A DNA stretch of 60,461 nucleotides, taken from Bifidobacterium sp. UBA744 (lineage in GTDB: Bacteria; Actinomycetota; Actinomycetes; Actinomycetales; Bifidobacteriaceae). The notes beneath the pieces were generated by a model. That model was not told the DNA's origin. It saw only the letters and a program-made list of their open reading frames with translations, and searched no databases. The stretch is taken from the NCBI GenBank assembly GCA_002298605.1, contig DBKS01000044.1, positions 15,100 through 75,560 on the forward strand, written 5' to 3'. This document shows, in pieces, positions 49,404 through 57,727 of the stretch (the first letter of the stretch is position 1; every line of letters starts with the position of its first letter). The position numbers and the translations under genes were made by a program.

Positions 49404-50222
49404 TCAGCCAACCGAGCGCTTCAGGCGCTGCAGCTGGGCGACGACGGTGTGGTCGGAAACCTCCGAGCCGTATTGGACGCGCATGCCACCGATCACCGAG
49501 GGGTCAACCACCGAGTTGATATGCACCGGGCGGTTGAGCTTGGCGCGGTAGGTGGCGATCAGACGCTTGACCTGATCGTCGGTAAGCGGCACTGCCGTGG
49601 TGACGGTGATCATCAGATCGCCCATATGGCGGGACAGCTTACTGATCAGCCACTGGATGATGGTCAGATACCGACGGTTGCGCAGCGCGCGCGTCGCGTG
49701 CTCGGCCAGCACCATGGTCACGGGATCGAAGTTCTGTCCCGCAAGCAGTTCCCTGAGGAACGCCACGCGGCGAGATTCCGGAGCGTACTGGTCAGACAGC
49801 TCGGAACGCACCTGCGGAAGATTCAGGAACGCGGAATGGATCTGCGCGAGTTCGATGGAAACACGCAGCGTCACGCCCCTGGCATCCGCAAGGTACATGA
49901 CGGAATCCACGCCAAAATCCTCCACTGCCGAAGCAAGATGGCTCATACGGCTCCAACGGCGACCCACCACATCATGCAGGATCTCGACGGTCAACGGATG
50001 GGCCTGCCCATTGAGCAGCTCATCCACCAGTTTGACCTTGTCCTCGACGGGACGAGAAGGATCGGTCAGCGCACGCTGCAGGCGCTTATTGGCATCGAGC
50101 ACGCCGGCGAAGCTGAACAGCTCGTCGTAAATGCGCTCGTTGTCGGATCCAGCCGCCTTGAGTTTCGGCGCGAAACTGTCTCGGGACTGACGGTCCGAGA
50201 GCAGCGAAGCCTCTCCTTGCAT
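49404..50222 (-). CDS. atpH: ATP synthase F1 subunit delta
   Basis: Delta links F1 to the b-subunit stalk. At 272 residues it is the long actinobacterial form, about 90 longer than E. coli delta. The C-terminal VTTAVPLTDDQVKRLIATYRAKL...DPSVIGGMRVQYGSEV is the family signature. A perfect AAGGAGGTGA site precedes the ATG. Confidence 0.96.
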   Translation of the reverse strand: MQGEASLLSDRQSRDSFAPKLKAAGSDNERIYDELFSFAGVLDANKRLQRALTDPSRPVEDKVKLVDELLNGQAHPLTVEILHDVVGRRWSRMSHLASAVEDFGVDSVMYLADARGVTLRVSIELAQIHSAFLNLPQVRSELSDQYAPESRRVAFLRELLAGQNFDPVTMVLAEHATRALRNRRYLTIIQWLISKLSRHMGDLMITVTTAVPLTDDQVKRLIATYRAKLNRPVHINSVVDPSVIGGMRVQYGSEVSDHTVVAQLQRLKRSVG

Positions 50223-50254
50223 GTCACCTCCTTGACGTGTTATTCGGGTTGTTG

Positions 50255-50779
50255 TCAGGCCTTGTTCGCGTTCACGTCGTCGATGAGCGAGTCGATCATC
50301 GACGACTGAACGTCGTTGTCCTCAAGCTTGGAGCCAAGAATCTTGCCGGCCAGAGCGGTGGCGATGACGCCGACCTCGCCCTTGAGCGAGACCAGGGCCT
50401 GCTGCTGCTGAGACGCGATGGAGCGCTGGGCGTTCGCGGTGATCTGCGCGGCTTCCGTTTCGGCGCGGGAGCGGGCGTCGGCGATGATATGCGAGGCCTC
50501 GGCACGGGCATCGTCACGGATCTTGGACGCTTCGATGCGGGCTCCGCTGAGCTGCTTCTCGTACTTGTCTTTGGCTTCCTCGGCTTCTTGCTGGGCCTTC
50601 TCGGCCTTGGCGATGCCGCCTTCGATCTTGGCGGCACGCTCATCAAAAACGCTCTGGAACTTGGGCAGGAAGAACTTGTAGAAGAAAATGGCGACGATGA
50701 CGAGGATGACCGCGCTCCAGAAGATGTCAAAGCTCTTCGGGAGGAACAGGTCAATACCCTCTGCTGCCACAGTCTGCAT
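50255..50779 (-). CDS. atpF: ATP synthase F0 subunit b
   Basis: The peripheral stalk, 174 residues. One N-terminal membrane helix (about 19-38, FWSAVILVIVAIFFYKFFLP) is followed by a long charged coiled coil (AAKIEGGIAKAEKAQQEAEEAK). AAAGGAGA precedes the ATG. It lies between atpE and atpH. Confidence 0.97.
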   Translation of the reverse strand: MQTVAAEGIDLFLPKSFDIFWSAVILVIVAIFFYKFFLPKFQSVFDERAAKIEGGIAKAEKAQQEAEEAKDKYEKQLSGARIEASKIRDDARAEASHIIADARSRAETEAAQITANAQRSIASQQQQALVSLKGEVGVIATALAGKILGSKLEDNDVQSSMIDSLIDDVNANKA

Positions 50780-50839
50780 GTCCGTCTCCTTTCTACTGAA
50801 TCGCTAGGCTTGCCTGGATATTACCGGTTGGGCCAACGA

Positions 50840-51076
50840 TCAGCGGAAGATGAAGCCGGAGATGAAGCCCAGGAGGGCCAGGAACTCGACCAAGCCGAAG
50901 CCCAGCCACATCAGCGTCTGGATGCGACCGCCAAGTTCAGGCTGACGAGCGGTGGCCTCAATGGCCTTGCCGAAGATGATGCCCACGCCGATGCCAGGGC
51001 CGATGGCGGCCAGGCCGTAGCCAATGGCACCGAGGTTGAGGTTGCCGGTGACCTCTGCCAGAGTAATGAGATCCAT
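50840..51076 (-). CDS. atpE: ATP synthase F0 subunit c
   Basis: The proteolipid of the c-ring, 78 residues with two helices joined by ARQPELGG. Glu64 in helix 2 (FGLVEFLALLGF) is the proton carrier. No sodium-binding signature is evident around Glu64 and helix 1 is Gly-rich (GYGLAAIGPGIGVGIIFG), consistent with proton coupling. Bifidobacteria use the complex mainly to pump protons out under acid stress. Confidence 0.97.
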   Translation of the reverse strand: MDLITLAEVTGNLNLGAIGYGLAAIGPGIGVGIIFGKAIEATARQPELGGRIQTLMWLGFGLVEFLALLGFISGFIFR

Positions 51077-51193
51077 GGTTGTTTCCTTTCTTATTGGCTT
51101 CCCGGGGGAAGAACCAAACTGAAAAACTTGATATGTGCTTTTGAATTGCGCGGATTCGCGAGGGAGCCGAATGCCATTCCGGCCGGACCGGGA

Positions 51194-52009
51194 TCAGTCC
51201 TCTTCCGGATAGCTCAGGTTGATGTACACGCAGCTCAACGTGGCGAAGATGAACGCCTGAAGCGCCGCGACAAAAGCCTCGAACAGCGTCATGAGGAATC
51301 CGCCCGCGAAGGTGACCACGCCGAAGCCGATCATCAGCTTGTTCTCTGCCTCAATGAGGAAGAACTGGGTTGCGGCGAAGCACAGCGCCACGATGAGATG
51401 GCCGGCCATCATATTCGCGAAGAGTCGAATGGCCAGGGACAGGGGACGGATGAGCACGATATCGATCAACTGCATCGGAGCCAGAATGATGTAGACCGGA
51501 ATCGGCACACCGGCGGGCAACAGCTCATCCTTCAGATATTTGCCCAGGCCCTTGCCCTGACAGGCGGCGATCCAATACTGCACAAACGTCCACAGCGCGA
51601 AGAACACCGGCATCATGATCGTCGCGGTGGCCGCGATGTTCATGCCGGGGATGATGCCGCAGATATTGAAGACGAGAATCGTCATGAAGATTGTGGTGAT
51701 CATCGGCACATACCGACGGCCGCGCTCGGATCCCATCACCTCGTAGACGATGTTGTTCTTGACGAACTCGAGCACCCATTCCACGGCACCCTGCCAGCGG
51801 CTCGGAATGATTTTGGCGCGCTTGGCGGTGATGCCGAGCACCAGCAGCAACACCACGGTGGCGATGAGACGGATCATGACGATGCGGTTGATCGCGAAGG
51901 GCGTGCCCTGGAACACGAAGGTCTCGGGGAGGAAGTCGTCAATCGTGGGGATTTCCATCTCGGCTGCCGCCAAATTCGCCGCGGCTGCCAGGCTCACCAC
52001 ACCTGCCAT
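51194..52009 (-). CDS. atpB: ATP synthase F0 subunit a
   Basis: The stator half-channel, 271 residues with five to six helices. The essential Arg lies in IRPLSLAIRLFANMMAGHL. AGGAGG precedes the ATG. It is the first gene of the operon; no atpI is found upstream. A 117-bp spacer to atpE shows no gene. Confidence 0.97.
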   Translation of the reverse strand: MAGVVSLAAAANLAAAEMEIPTIDDFLPETFVFQGTPFAINRIVMIRLIATVVLLLVLGITAKRAKIIPSRWQGAVEWVLEFVKNNIVYEVMGSERGRRYVPMITTIFMTILVFNICGIIPGMNIAATATIMMPVFFALWTFVQYWIAACQGKGLGKYLKDELLPAGVPIPVYIILAPMQLIDIVLIRPLSLAIRLFANMMAGHLIVALCFAATQFFLIEAENKLMIGFGVVTFAGGFLMTLFEAFVAALQAFIFATLSCVYINLSYPEED

Positions 52010-52357
52010 ACTCGTACCTCCTAATCAAACAGACAGCATTCAATATAGACCCGACACGCGCCCGATTTGTGACAGGTGCGTTACCAGGGACCATATGAAC
52101 GATCCGTTCCGTTAACGTTCACATTACTCGATCCGGGCATGTCACATACGCACGAGTCGAACATGCTTCGTGTTGGTTTACTGCCTGTGGGGGACAATGT
52201 CAACTTCCCCGCCGTGGCTGTGGACACTATGCGCCTCCGGACCGAATCCACCCGGATATGTGACCTTCGCCACACAACGACATACGTCGGCAAAGTGTCG
52301 CGCGCCACCGGCCGCCTCCGGCGTGTCCGGGCACCGCAGGCCCGGCGCCGACGAAGG
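52010..52357 (-). promoter_or_regulatory. atp operon upstream region
   Basis: This 348-bp stretch has no gene. On the minus strand TATATT (52047-52042) is a plausible -10 for atpB with a poor -35 (TCACAA, 19 bp upstream). TGAACG/CGTTCA repeats with an internal GTTAAC lie about 52093-52122. A GC hairpin at 52327-52345 (CCGGGC/GCCCGG), about 13 bp past the metA stop codon, may terminate metA. Confidence 0.4.
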
Positions 52358-53392
52358 TCAGTGCGCAACGAGACCGTAGCCGTCCGATTCGAGCGGCCTG
52401 TAGCCGTCCCGGCGAGGGCCGCCCGGCTCGTGACGGATCGACCGGTCGGTGCCGAGACGCTTTTCGCGACGCAGTCCGGGCACCTCGCGAAGGTCGTATG
52501 GCGTGGTCTGATACACCCAGTTCAGCCAGTTGCGCCACAGCAGGTTCGCATGCGCGCGCCAGGAGAAGAGCGGTTCCAGCGACGGATCGTCATGCGGGAA
52601 GTAGTTCTTGGGGAAGGGCACGTTCGTCATGCCCTTGGCCATGTCGCGCTCGTATTCCTCGGCAAGCGTGTACTTGCCGTATTCCCAGTGCCCCAGCGCG
52701 AACACTTCGGAAAAATCGCGCGTGGCGATCAGCCCCGGCCCGGATTCCGGCCCCCAGGTGAGGATCTGCAGATCGGGATTGGCCCTGACCTGCCCCTCAT
52801 CCACGCCCGCCAGCCTGGAATGCGGCTGAAGAGCGATCTCATCGAAACCATTCGTCAGGAAGCAGTATTCATCCTGCAGATACTGCGGGAAGACGCCGAA
52901 GATCTTTTCAGGCAGATCATGCTTGCTGACACCAAAGCGGTAATACAGCGCACCCATCGCGCCCCAGCACAGGTACATGGTGGAGAACACATGCGTGGAC
53001 GCCCAGTCGAGGATCTGTTTGAACTCGTCCCAGTAGTCCACGTCCTCGAAGGCCATATGCTCCACCGGCGCACCGGTCACGACCAGGCCGTCGTAGTAGT
53101 TGTCCCTGAAGGCGTCCAGATTCTCATAGAACTTGAGCAAATGGTCCGCGCTGACATGCGTGGACTCATGCGTGGAGGTCTTCATGAAGTCGATTTCCAC
53201 CTGCAGGGGCGACTTGGAGATCAGCCTGAGCAGCTGGGTTTCGGTCTCGATTTTCTTGGGCATGAGATTCAAAATCACCAATTTGAGCGGGCGAACGCGC
53301 TGACGCTCCGCCTCGGGCTTCTCAAGCGCGAAAATGCGCTCCGAGTCGAGAATGGCTCTGGCCGGCAGGCCGCTGGGGATTTTGATAGGCAT
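52358..53392 (-). CDS. metA: homoserine O-acyltransferase, MetA family (probable acetyltransferase)
   Basis: MetA acylates homoserine in methionine synthesis. The 344-residue protein has the catalytic Cys142 in YLCWGAMGALYYRFG, with Glu and His in HWEYGKYTLAEEYERD and the downstream FPHDDP. Residue 111, in VVTGAPVE, is Glu; published work on the family associates Glu111 with acetyl-CoA and Gly111 (as in E. coli) with succinyl-CoA, so O-acetylhomoserine is the likely product. The last ~40 residues are a variable Arg-rich tail. No methionine riboswitch is seen upstream. Confidence 0.93.
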   Translation of the reverse strand: MPIKIPSGLPARAILDSERIFALEKPEAERQRVRPLKLVILNLMPKKIETETQLLRLISKSPLQVEIDFMKTSTHESTHVSADHLLKFYENLDAFRDNYYDGLVVTGAPVEHMAFEDVDYWDEFKQILDWASTHVFSTMYLCWGAMGALYYRFGVSKHDLPEKIFGVFPQYLQDEYCFLTNGFDEIALQPHSRLAGVDEGQVRANPDLQILTWGPESGPGLIATRDFSEVFALGHWEYGKYTLAEEYERDMAKGMTNVPFPKNYFPHDDPSLEPLFSWRAHANLLWRNWLNWVYQTTPYDLREVPGLRREKRLGTDRSIRHEPGGPRRDGYRPLESDGYGLVAH

Positions 53393-53568
53393 ACCCCCAT
53401 TATGACCGCCCGCAGGATATGTGGGCCGCCATGAACCACCGAATGACCGCAGCCGTTATAGGCATTCCCGATAACCGGCTATCGGTGACGAAGACGACGG
53501 CAATCCGGAATCCCCATTCAGCGGAATACGGCGGTTTATCGGCGTCGCAGATCGCGACACGCCATGAT

Positions 53569-53596
53569 TTGACTTATCGATCTTCACCCGTATCGT
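53569..53596 (+). promoter_or_regulatory. promoter of tRNA-fMet
   Basis: TTGACT (53569-53574), 16-bp spacer, TATCGT (53591-53596), ending 28 bp before the tRNA. The rest of the 53393-53624 spacer shows no gene. Confidence 0.6.
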
Positions 53597-53624
53597 AGAT
53601 AGAGCTGTCTGAAAGACATGCCGA

Positions 53625-53698
53625 CGCGGGGTGGAGCAGCTCGGTAGCTCGCTGGGCTCATAACCCAGAGGTCCATGGTTCAAATCCATGCCCCGCTA
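53625..53698 (+). tRNA. tRNA-fMet(CAT), initiator
   Basis: The anticodon loop CTCATAA (53656-53662) carries CAT. Three consecutive G-C pairs (GGG/CCC) in the anticodon stem and an unpaired C1/U72 acceptor end are initiator hallmarks. CCA is not encoded; the gene ends at A73 (53698) and CGA follows. Confidence 0.95.
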
Positions 53699-53704
53699 CG
53701 AATA

Positions 53705-53733
53705 GGGTCGGGAATCGCAACGGTTCCCGACCC
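53705..53733 (+). terminator. terminator of tRNA-fMet
   Basis: GGGTCGGGAA (53705-53714) and TTCCCGACCC (53724-53733) form a perfect 10-bp stem, followed by TTCCTCTTTTT. Confidence 0.92.
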
Positions 53734-53828
53734 TTCCTCTTTTTCAGGTTCTGTCGCATGAGGCGGCCGGCTGATCGGGCCGCTAAGCCCGCCGCGCCGC
53801 GCCGGCGGCCCCAGCTCCTTCACATCAG

Positions 53829-56800
53829 CTAGACCCGTCGCCGGCTGGCGACACCGAGACCGACGACGCCGATAACCGCGGCGACGACGCCGACGGCCAG
53901 GGCGACGACTGTCGAGTTGCCAATGCCGGTCAACGGCAACGAGTCCGAGATCGTCACGCTTTCCTCGGCGACCCGCGCCGCGCCCACATGCAACGCATCG
54001 CCCTGCTCGGACCATAGAGTCTCCCGCCAGTAATACTCACCGGGCTCCTCAACTCGAATATCAGCTGATTGCACCAGTTTGGCGCCTTCGGCGACCGGTA
54101 CGCGCTCGGTGACGGCCACGGATTCGTCCTTCCTCACATCGTCATCCGACGACGCGCGGAACAGCTCGAACGATATCAGCGTCCCGGCGGGGGCGCCGCC
54201 GTCAATGAACGCCACATCATGCACCTCAGTGGGCGCCGCACCGCCTTCGCTGGCCTCGGTGGTCACCCTGATCACCTCGAAGGACTCCTCCGGTATGCGC
54301 GATCCATCCACGATAAGCGGCTCGCCGGGACGATCACCGCTGGCGATCACCGTCTTCCAGTAATACCGTCCGGGATCCGGCGCCGGCAACGACGCCGTCG
54401 TCAGTTCACGCATGCCGGCGTCCACGGGGATCGGCTGCCGGCCAGTGGTGCCGATCTGCTCATCACGCGCAAGCAAACCGCCGCACCGCCATAGCTGCGC
54501 CTCGTAGGTGCTGCCTGCCGGCAACACGCCATCGAGAATGAGCGTGTCCGTAACGCGCTCGCCGTCAAACCACCGCTGCTTGGACACTTTGGTGGCCAGC
54601 GAAACCACGGCGAAGCTTTCTCGCGCCTCGCGCGCAGGCAGGTACGCCACCGTATCGCCCGCCGCATCCACAACATGCAACCGGTAATAGTAGGTTCCAG
54701 TCGGCCAGTCGGCTTCGATCGCCCACTGCGGGGACTCGACGTCGAGCGCGGAGGAAACGCGGCCGGCCGCATCGTCAAACGGCAATTGCGGCATTGGCGT
54801 GATGTCGCCTTGCTTGACCATGCGATCGGTGGAGACGTCGCCGTCACCCTGCCGCCAAAGTTGCCAACGGTAGGTCACGCCCTCGGGAGTCTGGCCGATC
54901 GCCATGGACACATCGGCTTCGCCCCGCTCCCATGCCTCGACGTGCAGCACATCCGTGGCGACGTGCCGGGAGGACTCATAGCGGCCGTCGTGCCGCGCCA
55001 ACGTAGCCGCGTCCACATCAGTGCTGTACCGATGCACCGAGGTGCGCTCGTTCGGATCACCGTACTGGCCGCACGCAAGCTCATTGCCGTATTGGTCACG
55101 AACGGCGGCGACCCAGTAGTATTCGCCGGCGACGCCCACCTGGAAGCCCTCGGCGCGGAACGTCAGCCCGTCAGCCGAATTGGCGTCCCTGACCTGGGTG
55201 TCGGTAAGCGCATACCGCCGGACGCCCACCAGCGTTCCATTGACGGCATCACCGGTGTTTCGGTACAACGACACGGAGACGGCGGCCCCCTGCGGCACAT
55301 TCACCACGTGCCCGTCTCTCGAGCCGGGACGGATGGTGATCTCGTCCCAGATCGCGGTATCCACCGCGCCCAGCGGACGTGCGCGCGTGGAGAGATCCGC
55401 CGATGCGACGACCTCGGTCACCTCCCCCTCGACACCGAGCGGATGGCTGTCGAGAACGTCTCCGTCGGCACTTCGCAACGTGGCCTTCCAGTAGACATAG
55501 CCGTTGGCCAGGGACCGAGCCTGCGGGCTGGTGACGGTCTGCCGCGTCTTCGTATGGTCCAGTTCCACGCGAACCTCGTCAAGCAGCTTCCCTTCGCCGG
55601 CCTGTTCGCCGAAACCCACCGGCTCATACGCGCTGAACGTCACATAGTCCCCGGGCCGCACCGGTCCGGTGATGTTCGCAGTGTCCCGGAACGGCTCCCC
55701 CACGCCGACCACGGCCGGCTGCACCGCAGTGGTCAGCGCGGGGGCCTGCGGCACCACCTTGGTGACCCGCGTACGCTCCCAAGCGTCGTCATACGAACTG
55801 GTCGCAGGCTCCACCCGATCGTCCCCCGAGAAGACGTAGACGAACACATACCAGCCAGGCCTGTCGGCGATGATGGACACCGGTTCGCCGGAAGCGTCCG
55901 GCGCGCCACCGCCGACCTTGATCAAACCGTTCTTCGCGGGGTAGTTCCACGTACCGACGAGTCGGTGGTGGTCATCCTGCGCGGGAGGCGACGAGCCGGA
56001 GGGCTTGTAGGCGTCCATATCTCCGGCATCCATCTCGTCGCCGGCCCAATAGACGCTTACCTGCGCCGTGGCCTGATCCGGACCGAACCCATATGCTTCC
56101 GATCCATGGAAATCACCGTGATCGTCCGGGAATCCCGACACGGTGATCCGGTCGGATATCTCGCCGCCCACCGCCGCGGAATGATCGGTGACGGTGGACT
56201 CCACATGGAGACGATGCCGGATGCTCTGCGTTTCCGCCGCCTCAAGGAACGGCGTGACGACATCATTCGCCAGATACGACCGATCGGATTCATCCTGTCT
56301 GGATCGTTCGAACGCCCACACCCACGTGCCAAACCCGCTTCGGGCGTGATACGGCTCGTCGCCATCCTGTTCGGTCACCGCCCGCACCTCATGCCGCTGG
56401 CCGGGACCGTCGAAGCTCGCGCGCCCATACGCTTGCGGCACATGACCCTCCAACGCGAGACGCGCCAGGAAATCACGAATCCCCTCATGGCTTTCAGGAC
56501 GCATCTCCTCGCGAAGATCGTCCGACGCAAGACCATCGAAATAATAGCCATCCGCCGTCAGACTCACGCCATCGGCCCAGCTGTCGCCATCACCCAGCCC
56601 CGAAGACACCACGTCCCGCACCTCGGATCCCGGCTGAAGTAGTTTATCCGGCACCTCGGTGGCAATCGCGGGAATGAACTGCCGCCTGACGCTGAATTTC
56701 ACACCATCGCCCTGCGACATGACGCTGCCTCCGAACTGGACGAAATCCTGCGAGCTGATAAGCTTCCGCAACGCCGCATGCTCATACTCGCTGTGCACCT

Positions 56801-57506
56801 GAACCTCGCCGGTACCAGTGGCGGTCCAGGCGAATTCCTGCCGCTCGGTCGAAGACACGCCGGAGATTTCGGCGGTTCCGGTCTTGTCGAACACCGCGGG
56901 GCCCTCCAGACGGAGCGTGAATGGCACATCCGCCACGGCCGCGCCGGCGCCATTGGTCACCACGGCGTACACGACACCGTTGCGCAGACCGGGATACACG
57001 GTATAGCTTGCCGACATGCCGCGGGGTACGGACCGCTCGGCTTCGGCTCGCAGCCGCTCGACGCGTTCGGCTATGTCCGGGCGCTTGCGCAGCACGTCGG
57101 CGCGCCTGGCAGCCCACAGTTCCTTGTCGGCCGCCTCGAAGAGATCATGCACAAGGATGGAAATGGCCACATGCGTCTCCGACTCGCGCCGGCCGCGATA
57201 TCGCTGCGCCAGCCATGCGACCAGCCGCGCGTCGGAGGAATCCGGAACGGGCTCGGCCTTCTCGTACGACTCCTCGTCATGCACGCCCGACTCGATGCAA
57301 TAGACGTTATTCCCATCGGCATCGTGCATGGTCGTGCCGAGCGCGTACACCACGCCGTCATACAGAAATCGCTGCCACATGCCTGAGCCATTGACATAGA
57401 GCGGCTCGGCCGCCTGTGCCGCCGACGCGCCGCCGGCCACGCCCGTCAACGCCATGCACAGCGCGGCAACCAACGCCATCATGGCCCGTATCGTTCGTTT
57501 CGTCAT
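53829..57506 (-). CDS. LPXTG-anchored surface protein with degenerate thioester (TQXA-like) domain and Ig-like repeats
   Basis: A 1225-residue wall-anchored protein; ATG 57504-57506 follows AAGGAA. A signal peptide occupies 1-33 (hydrophobic core MMALVAALCMALTGVAGGA). Residues 40-135 resemble a thioester adhesin domain: NVYCIESG with Cys70, and THVA at 111-114 where TQXA would be expected. From about 585 to 1187 five Ig-like units of 108-140 residues repeat, each with a G.YYW strand near its end and an ESF/V.T boundary. The C-terminus has LPLTG, a membrane helix and RRRV for sortase. No sortase or other pilin gene is nearby. It is probably an adhesin; the ligand is unknown. Confidence 0.82.
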   Translation of the reverse strand: MTKRTIRAMMALVAALCMALTGVAGGASAAQAAEPLYVNGSGMWQRFLYDGVVYALGTTMHDADGNNVYCIESGVHDEESYEKAEPVPDSSDARLVAWLAQRYRGRRESETHVAISILVHDLFEAADKELWAARRADVLRKRPDIAERVERLRAEAERSVPRGMSASYTVYPGLRNGVVYAVVTNGAGAAVADVPFTLRLEGPAVFDKTGTAEISGVSSTERQEFAWTATGTGEVQVHSEYEHAALRKLISSQDFVQFGGSVMSQGDGVKFSVRRQFIPAIATEVPDKLLQPGSEVRDVVSSGLGDGDSWADGVSLTADGYYFDGLASDDLREEMRPESHEGIRDFLARLALEGHVPQAYGRASFDGPGQRHEVRAVTEQDGDEPYHARSGFGTWVWAFERSRQDESDRSYLANDVVTPFLEAAETQSIRHRLHVESTVTDHSAAVGGEISDRITVSGFPDDHGDFHGSEAYGFGPDQATAQVSVYWAGDEMDAGDMDAYKPSGSSPPAQDDHHRLVGTWNYPAKNGLIKVGGGAPDASGEPVSIIADRPGWYVFVYVFSGDDRVEPATSSYDDAWERTRVTKVVPQAPALTTAVQPAVVGVGEPFRDTANITGPVRPGDYVTFSAYEPVGFGEQAGEGKLLDEVRVELDHTKTRQTVTSPQARSLANGYVYWKATLRSADGDVLDSHPLGVEGEVTEVVASADLSTRARPLGAVDTAIWDEITIRPGSRDGHVVNVPQGAAVSVSLYRNTGDAVNGTLVGVRRYALTDTQVRDANSADGLTFRAEGFQVGVAGEYYWVAAVRDQYGNELACGQYGDPNERTSVHRYSTDVDAATLARHDGRYESSRHVATDVLHVEAWERGEADVSMAIGQTPEGVTYRWQLWRQGDGDVSTDRMVKQGDITPMPQLPFDDAAGRVSSALDVESPQWAIEADWPTGTYYYRLHVVDAAGDTVAYLPAREARESFAVVSLATKVSKQRWFDGERVTDTLILDGVLPAGSTYEAQLWRCGGLLARDEQIGTTGRQPIPVDAGMRELTTASLPAPDPGRYYWKTVIASGDRPGEPLIVDGSRIPEESFEVIRVTTEASEGGAAPTEVHDVAFIDGGAPAGTLISFELFRASSDDDVRKDESVAVTERVPVAEGAKLVQSADIRVEEPGEYYWRETLWSEQGDALHVGAARVAEESVTISDSLPLTGIGNSTVVALAVGVVAAVIGVVGLGVASRRRV

Positions 57507-57727
57507 GATGTTCCTTTCGCAGAACTCCTCGCCCGTCGCGAAGAAGGTGCTCAAGAGCATGGCAGATCGAGTGCCGCCACCGGGCGGTTTTCGGACAATG
57601 TGCGCGGATGTGGAATTCGGGACGGTCGGATCCGAATGCCGTCCCGCGTCGTCGCCGCGGATAACTCTCGGTGAACAACTGTGACGGCGATGCAGATTCC
57701 ATATCTCCGATGAATTACGATGAGACT

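Noticed and set aside
53393..53568. Possible SAM or other methionine riboswitch upstream of metA
   Set aside because: No paired conserved core or terminator/antiterminator arrangement could be recognised on the minus strand.
54675..56642. 655-codon open frame on the plus strand opposite the surface protein
   Set aside because: Arg/His-rich composition typical of antisense frames; the minus strand encodes a coherent signal peptide, repeats and LPXTG anchor.
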